Assembly (NCBI GenBank): GCA_014804495.1
Contig: JAAUZS010000132.1
Coordinates: 1-7,918, forward strand
Length of the DNA stretch: 7,918 nt
Direction: 5' to 3'
DNA from: Lachnospiraceae bacterium
GTDB lineage: Bacteria; Bacillota; Clostridia; Lachnospirales; Lachnospiraceae
A program made the translations under genes and the position numbers. Numbering within the stretch: the stretch's first letter is position 1; each line of letters begins with the position of its first letter. Shown one piece after another: positions 4,755-7,918 of the stretch. The notes below the pieces were generated by a model that saw only the letters and a program-made list of their open reading frames with translations, was not told where the DNA came from and did not search any database.

Positions 4755-5582
4755 ATGGACAACATGAAAACAGGAGAAGTAATAAGTAAACGACGCAAAG
4801 AACTCGGGCTTACCCAGAATCAGCTTGCCAAATCGCTTAATATTTCTTTTCAGGCAATATCAAAGTGGGAAAACGGCACGACATTTCCCGATGTAGCCAT
4901 GCTTCCGAAGCTGGCGGCAGCGCTTAACACAACGGTTGATGCGCTGCTCGGTTACCGAGGTGTAGAAGCCGATTACGACAACAGATACAATACCGAGGGA
5001 TATTATTGGGGGCTCATGCCTAACCGTATCTGCTATGATATCATGAAAATTCTCCCGCCCATAAAGCCTTACCGTGTATTGGATATAGGCTGCGGTGAGG
5101 GCAAAGACGCCGTTTTCTTTGCAAAATGCGGCTATTCGGTAACAGCATTCGATGTATCTGAATCAGGAATTGAAAAGGCAAAAAAGCTTGCCGAACATAA
5201 CAGAGTAGACGTGAATTTTTTCAGAGCTGATATTTTTGATTATCGTCCCGACAGCGAATATGACATTATATTCAGCAGCGGAGTATTTCACTTTATCCCG
5301 CTTAATCAAAGAGAAGATGTCTGCAACAGCTTAAAAGCCCATACCTCAGATAATGGTATAAACGCTGTAAATGTGTTTGTCAAAAAACCCTTTATACAAA
5401 GGGCTCCGGACAGCACCAGAGATGAGGATAAAAGACACCCATGGCATTCAGGAGAGTTATTCGGATATTATCACGACTGGCTTTTTCATTTATGCACCGA
5501 AGATGTATTTGACTGCAACAGCGGCGGCACTCCGCACAAGCATTGTATGGATACGCTTATTGCGCAGAAAGTGAATGAGTAA
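4755..5582 (+). CDS. XRE-type regulator fused to a TehB-like SAM-dependent methyltransferase
   Basis: From the ATG at 4755 this is 275 residues. Residues 6-65 are a lambda-repressor-like helix-turn-helix (ISKRRKELGLTQNQLAKSLN, then ISKWENGTTFPD), a DNA-binding domain. Residues 75-270 are a class I methyltransferase: SAM motif I VLDIGCGEGKDAVFFA (108-123), acidic D133 at the end of strand 2 (VTAFDVSE), RADIFDY (157-163) and YDIIFSSGVFHFI (169-181). The C-terminal GELFGYYHDW and the final TLIAQK strand resemble TehB, the tellurite/thiopurine-type methyltransferase, more than DNA methylases. The best start is uncertain. The ATG at 4743 directly abuts AAAGG, so 4755 (12 nt spacing) or 4764 fits better. 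It may sense or modify a small toxic compound and control its own expression. The substrate is unknown. Confidence 0.85.
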   Translation: MDNMKTGEVISKRRKELGLTQNQLAKSLNISFQAISKWENGTTFPDVAMLPKLAAALNTTVDALLGYRGVEADYDNRYNTEGYYWGLMPNRICYDIMKILPPIKPYRVLDIGCGEGKDAVFFAKCGYSVTAFDVSESGIEKAKKLAEHNRVDVNFFRADIFDYRPDSEYDIIFSSGVFHFIPLNQREDVCNSLKAHTSDNGINAVNVFVKKPFIQRAPDSTRDEDKRHPWHSGELFGYYHDWLFHLCTEDVFDCNSGGTPHKHCMDTLIAQKVNE

Positions 5583-5625
5583 AGCGATTCAGTATATTGG
5601 CGGTATTTGCCCATAAGTTTCTAAA
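5583..5625. other. Short spacer between convergent genes with one arm of a 13-bp inverted repeat
   Basis: This spacer separates the XRE-methyltransferase stop from the second Rpn stop. It contains ATTGGCGGTATTT (5596-5608), whose exact reverse complement is at 6704-6716, just beyond the other end of Rpn copy 2. A weak GGC/GCC hairpin is present, but it has no T-tract, so no convincing terminator is seen. Confidence 0.5.
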
Positions 5626-5952
5626 TCAGCTTTCTATGCTTTCTTCAAACTGCTGCAGGCTCTCTGCCCTCGCAGCAGTTTTATGCCAACGGTTAAGGGT
5701 ATCAAGGTCTTTTTCAGCCATTATTTTCTCTGATAATTCAACAGAAACATCTCCCAAATCTTTCAGAAGTTGCAAAATGTCTTCTGCCTTCCCGTTTGCC
5801 TTTCCAAGATCCCACACATATTCATCCTCTGCTCTGCGGTCTCTTACTGCTTTCAAATGTTCTTCATACATATAACGCAATGTTTTACCAAGACTCATCG
5901 TTCTCAGCTCTTTGATTGCTTCAATTATCCCTGCACTTTTTGTTTTTATCAT
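5626..5952 (-). CDS. Candidate intragenic small protein (RpnS-like) from an internal start in Rpn copy 2
   Basis: The in-frame ATG for M181 (5950-5952) is kept, again with GAGGAAG about 10 nt upstream, and would give 108 residues. The M199 start has a weaker AAAGAG upstream in this copy. If both genes make such products, they differ at the start of the fragment and near its C-terminus, so cognate specificity is possible. The evidence is positional and by analogy with E. coli RpnS. Confidence 0.28.
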   Translation of the reverse strand: MIKTKSAGIIEAIKELRTMSLGKTLRYMYEEHLKAVRDRRAEDEYVWDLGKANGKAEDILQLLKDLGDVSVELSEKIMAEKDLDTLNRWHKTAARAESLQQFEESIES

Positions 5953-6492
5953 GTTGAGATCTTCCTCACTTTCCGCATTGAATAACTGTATCCAGTCGTT
6001 AATTAATTCAGTTCCGTGGAGTTTTTTTCTTAACTCTATGATATGTACTTCAAACAAGTCCGTCAGGTCTTTTCCATTTTCATCACGCAGTCTGTATATC
6101 GTATGATATTTATCACTGTCCACCAGATTAAAATCCAGTATGCTTATACTTATACATTTTCGCAATTTTCCGTAATCATGACCTGCCTTTAAGTCATCCG
6201 TATACATTTTCGCCAGATAAAACAACGTCCTTTTTGTCCAGTTTTTCTGCACCCGTACCTGCATTTCGATTCCTGCTTTAGCTTCTTCCGCCAGCTTAAT
6301 ATCCAACGCCAAATCCATGATTCCCAACTTTTGCATACGATAACGTTTCCACAAAAATGGTGTTGTAAGCCTTACGGATTTTATATGTTCCATACGGATG
6401 CCAAGCACATCACTGATAAACTGTTTTCTGACATTTTCATGGGTAAACAGTTCTCGGAACGCATAATCATTTTTCAAAGAAATAAATTTCAT
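5626..6492 (-). CDS. Rpn family recombination-promoting nuclease / putative transposase (PD-(D/E)XK), copy 2
   Basis: This 288-residue paralogue is about 93% identical to the product of 1314-2180. The catalytic pattern D60/D64 and E76-x-Q78 is unchanged, so both copies look active. The 20 substitutions include a cluster at residues 159-184 (N159H, K162E, A163L, V164I, R169Q, S180N, S184T) and several in the last 45 residues (E245D, D251V, S267N, L270H, K275R, M286I, N288S). The N-terminal 100 residues differ at only two sites. The start at 6492 is set by AGGAGA 4 nt upstream, within the same leader hairpin as copy 1. It is convergent with the XRE-methyltransferase gene (43-bp gap) and lies downstream of a GNAT gene on the same strand. 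The concentration of changes outside the nuclease core suggests divergence in the regulatory or recognition part. Confidence 0.9.
   Translation of the reverse strand: MKFISLKNDYAFRELFTHENVRKQFISDVLGIRMEHIKSVRLTTPFLWKRYRMQKLGIMDLALDIKLAEEAKAGIEMQVRVQKNWTKRTLFYLAKMYTDDLKAGHDYGKLRKCISISILDFNLVDSDKYHTIYRLRDENGKDLTDLFEVHIIELRKKLHGTELINDWIQLFNAESEEDLNMIKTKSAGIIEAIKELRTMSLGKTLRYMYEEHLKAVRDRRAEDEYVWDLGKANGKAEDILQLLKDLGDVSVELSEKIMAEKDLDTLNRWHKTAARAESLQQFEESIES
5647..5681 (+). terminator. Terminator-like hairpin inside the 3' end of the second Rpn gene
   Basis: AAACTGCTGC (5647-5656) and its complement (5672-5681) form a 10-bp stem with a 15-nt loop, followed by a short T-tract on the plus strand. It starts 64 nt after the XRE-methyltransferase stop and could end that transcript. 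It corresponds to 1335-1370 in copy 1. The loop has diverged while the stem is kept. Confidence 0.35.
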
Positions 6493-6493
6493 G

Positions 6494-6518
6494 TTCTCTC
6501 CTGTTCCGCAGGAGAAAA
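6494..6518 (-). promoter_or_regulatory. Hairpin sequestering the Rpn ribosome binding site (copy 2)
   Basis: This is identical in sequence to 2182-2206: UCUCCUG (6509-6515) pairs with CAGGAGA (6497-6503), the stem is extended by GU and AU pairs, and it ends one base before the AUG at 6492. No change has accumulated in it. Confidence 0.65.
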
Positions 6519-6536
6519 ACAATGTATTGCACGCCT

Positions 6537-6590
6537 GAAAATCTCCTGCTTTTATTTTGACAAATTAATGGAATAAAAGCATAGATTTTC
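6537..6590 (-). promoter_or_regulatory. Upstream leader stem-loop with a second CAGGAGA copy (copy 2)
   Basis: This has the same two-part stem as 2225-2278. Its GCAGGAGA (6542-6549) is complementary to UCUCCUGC at 6508-6515, so it can compete with the Shine-Dalgarno hairpin. The only change against copy 1 is a T/C difference in the terminal loop. Confidence 0.55.
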
Positions 6591-6650
6591 TGAAAACAAT
6601 AGAATGTTTGATTTGATATAATAATCTAGAAATTGATATGCTTTGTACTT

Positions 6651-6678
6651 ATTTTAACACATTTATTTACATTGTCAA
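6651..6678 (-). promoter_or_regulatory. Promoter of Rpn copy 2 (TTGACA-16-TAAAAT)
   Basis: TTGACA (6673-6678) and TAAAAT (6651-6656) on the minus strand, with a 16-nt spacer and TGT before the -10, as in copy 1. Three of the seven upstream differences between the copies fall in the spacer, and both boxes are unchanged. It starts 23 nt beyond the stop of the upstream GNAT gene, so readthrough from that gene may add to expression. Confidence 0.75.
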
Positions 6679-6701
6679 CTGTAAACTTCGCTCATAATCT
6701 T

Positions 6702-7610
6702 CTAAATACCGCCAATGTTCTTCTCCGCCATCATATAGTAAACGCATATTTTATATCCGGCATATCCATATAAGTGGTCCAATCCGGTATAGGTATAGCT
6801 AAGAAAAGCTTCTTTCATACCTATATCTCTCAAATGCCTTGTTCCGATTGTAGTAAGATTAACTGCAATATGCCGCCCATTGTAGGCAGGTCTGACTGTT
6901 GTACAGCCGATACTGCCTATATTTTTTTCGCTGTCTTCAACTCCGACAATCAGGGTACCTACTACCTCGTCATTCATGACGGCAATTAAAACCCTTGAGT
7001 CATTGCCTGTATCATATAGCTTTTCCCACTGATAAAATTGTGTAAATTCCTGACAGGCATCATCTGTGCATGCGCATACACCGCTCAGTTCATCTAATTC
7101 CGCCCATTTATATGTAATACCATCTATGTTATCTCCTACATTATACCCTTCGCTGTTAAATTCGCTCAAATCAAACTTCATATCAAAGAAATCGCAGTTC
7201 CTTAAATGTGCATAACATCTTTTTTCAAAAAAGTTGGCAGCTTTATCATCAATATTACTATCCAAATCCACGTTTTCCGTCTTGAAATAGTTCCTGGCAG
7301 TAGGCACTCCGGGCGTAATATAATCAAAGCCTTCCCCTATGACAATCCTGTCATATCCTTTATCATTAATAACTTTTTCAGAATCTTTTAACAGCCGGCT
7401 GCCTATGCCTTTATTCCTGTGCTGCTCATCGACACATAGTAAAAGTATTGTATTCTGATTTATGACAGACACGCCTATTAATTTATTATGCTCATCCCTT
7501 TCCTCTAAAATAATGTTATCCGCATTATTTAAAATATTCAGAACCGTTTCCTTCGCTCTTATAATATAGGGAAAATTTCTTTCATAAATCTCAAACAATT
7601 CGTTATTCAT
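6702..7610 (-). CDS. GNAT family N-acetyltransferase with two GNAT-like halves
   Basis: This 302-residue protein consists of two GNAT-like halves. The N-terminal half has a canonical acetyl-CoA loop: strand LLLCVDEQ, then R65-N-K-G-I-G70, then the helix SRLLKDSEKV. It is therefore more likely to be active than the GNAT at 3443-4300. The C-terminal half (about 165-295) has a strand GSIGCTTVRP followed by NGRHIAVNL, a degenerate form of the same loop, and ends with the typical LYGYAGYKI motif. I chose the ATG at 7610 because GGGAGG lies 4 nt upstream. An ATG at 7622 overlaps that site and is less likely. TATAAT at 7627-7632 is too close to be an obvious promoter. The gene is followed by the Rpn copy 2 promoter on the same strand. 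Two-domain GNATs acylate varied small molecules or peptides. The substrate here is unknown. Confidence 0.87.
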   Translation of the reverse strand: MNNELFEIYERNFPYIIRAKETVLNILNNADNIILEERDEHNKLIGVSVINQNTILLLCVDEQHRNKGIGSRLLKDSEKVINDKGYDRIVIGEGFDYITPGVPTARNYFKTENVDLDSNIDDKAANFFEKRCYAHLRNCDFFDMKFDLSEFNSEGYNVGDNIDGITYKWAELDELSGVCACTDDACQEFTQFYQWEKLYDTGNDSRVLIAVMNDEVVGTLIVGVEDSEKNIGSIGCTTVRPAYNGRHIAVNLTTIGTRHLRDIGMKEAFLSYTYTGLDHLYGYAGYKICVYYMMAEKNIGGI

Positions 7611-7671
7611 ACTGCCTCCCATCTGTATTATAAATATATTAGATGTTTATAAATTTCTCCTCCAACAACCA

Positions 7672-7749
7672 GAACTTAGTCATAATAAACAAAATAAGGT
7701 GCGATTTCGCTTGCGGTGAGCACCGTTTTTGTTTATTATGACTAAGTTC
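7672..7749. terminator. Perfect 23-bp inverted repeat enclosing a bidirectional terminator-like hairpin
   Basis: The arms at 7672-7694 (beginning GAACTTAGTCATAATAAAC) and 7727-7749 are exact reverse complements. Inside them, GGTGC (7698-7702) and GCACC (7720-7724) form a further 5-bp stem with a 17-nt loop. The inner stem has an A-rich tract on its left (AAAATAA) and a T-rich tract on its right (GTTTTTGTTT), as in an intrinsic terminator that works in both directions. It lies 22 nt after the stop of the right-hand membrane-protein gene on the minus strand. The 23-bp arms are far longer than a terminator needs, so a palindromic repeat or small non-autonomous element is the main alternative. 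Confidence 0.75.
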
Positions 7750-7771
7750 GTAACCGCAGCAATATTCCCCC

Positions 7772-7918
7772 TTATTCACTCACCAACTGCTTCACTGATA
7801 TATTATTGATCATCTTTACTATAGCACATGTACCAATAAACATACAAGCCGGCAGCAAAACAAAGCTCTTTGCTGTTCCGCTAAGAGAATTGGCAAAAGG
7901 AAATTCGGCGAGCCCTAA
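7772..7918 (-). CDS. C-terminus of a membrane protein (partial, runs off right edge)
   Basis: On the minus strand the frame is open from the window edge to a TAA at 7772-7774, giving the last 48 residues of a protein. It contains one clear transmembrane helix (SFVLLPACMFIGTCAIVKMI), preceded by a polar stretch and followed by a short cytoplasmic tail ending ISVKQLVSE. A final helix plus a short basic, leucine-containing tail resembles the end of FtsX-like ABC transporter permeases, but 48 residues are too few to assign a family. The long inverted repeat at 7672-7749 follows the stop and probably terminates this transcript. Confidence 0.6.
   Translation of the reverse strand, partial: LGLAEFPFANSLSGTAKSFVLLPACMFIGTCAIVKMINNISVKQLVSE

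Larger units (their letters stand above)
5626..6681 (-). repeat. 1056-bp direct repeat, copy 2 (Rpn promoter + leader + gene)
   Basis: This is the second copy of the unit at 1314-2369, with the same length, orientation and boundaries. It again begins at the Rpn stop codon and ends at the CAG before TTGACA. The flanks differ completely from those of copy 1 on both sides. The two copies bracket 3256 bp (2370-5625) containing the membrane-protein, GNAT and XRE-methyltransferase genes. Confidence 0.9.

Noticed and set aside
7627..7632. TATAAT as the promoter of the GNAT gene at 6702-7610
   Set aside because: Transcription would start inside the Shine-Dalgarno region, and there is no -35 at the right distance. 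The true promoter was not identified.
7672..7749. Integron attC recombination site
   Set aside because: The arms are perfectly complementary, without the unpaired extrahelical bases of attC. The outer ends lack RYYYAAC/GTTRRRY, and no IntI is present: the recombinase at 384 lacks the IntI-specific insertion.

Overview
The window looks like an accessory region of a low-GC Firmicutes chromosome or mobile element. A gut-type Clostridium, probably Lachnospiraceae, is my best guess. The reasons are the AT-rich spacers, strong purine-rich Shine-Dalgarno sites, promoters close to the TTGACA/TATAAT consensus, and gene families (Rpn nucleases, tandem GNATs, XRE-methyltransferase fusions) that are common there. 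No RNA gene, CRISPR array or housekeeping gene was found, so the taxonomic call is an inference.

Layout, left to right. 1-101 (-) is the start of a small membrane protein that runs off the left edge. 384-1304 (+) is a XerC/D-type tyrosine recombinase with all catalytic residues present. 1314-2180 (-) is an Rpn-family PD-(D/E)XK nuclease with its own promoter and a 150-160 nt structured leader. 2370-4590 (-) is an apparent operon: promoter, a short relic of a membrane-protein gene, a tandem GNAT acetyltransferase (3443-4300), and a four-helix membrane protein of unknown function (2370-3374). 4755-5582 (+) is an XRE regulator fused to a TehB-like methyltransferase. 5626-6492 (-) is a second Rpn gene, about 93% identical in protein to the first. 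6702-7610 (-) is a second tandem GNAT. 7672-7749 is a perfect 23-bp inverted repeat enclosing a bidirectional terminator-like hairpin. 7772-7918 (-) is the C-terminus of a membrane protein that runs off the right edge.

The main structure is a pair of 1056-bp direct repeats (1314-2369 and 5626-6681). Each consists exactly of an Rpn promoter, leader and coding sequence, and together they flank about 3.26 kb of accessory genes next to a tyrosine recombinase. The Rpn leaders are better conserved than the coding ends I compared. They contain an anti-Shine-Dalgarno segment that can pair either with the rpn ribosome binding site or with an upstream CAGGAGA copy. This suggests translational control of a potentially toxic nuclease. 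Each Rpn gene also has an in-frame internal start candidate that could encode a small C-terminal (RpnS-like) product. The promoter core of the Rpn unit (CAGTTGACAAT, then TGTGTTAAAATAAGTA) occurs a third time in front of the GNAT/membrane-protein operon.

My reading is a mobile or defence-like accessory island built from single-gene modules. Function is well supported only at family level. No substrate is known for either GNAT or for the methyltransferase.
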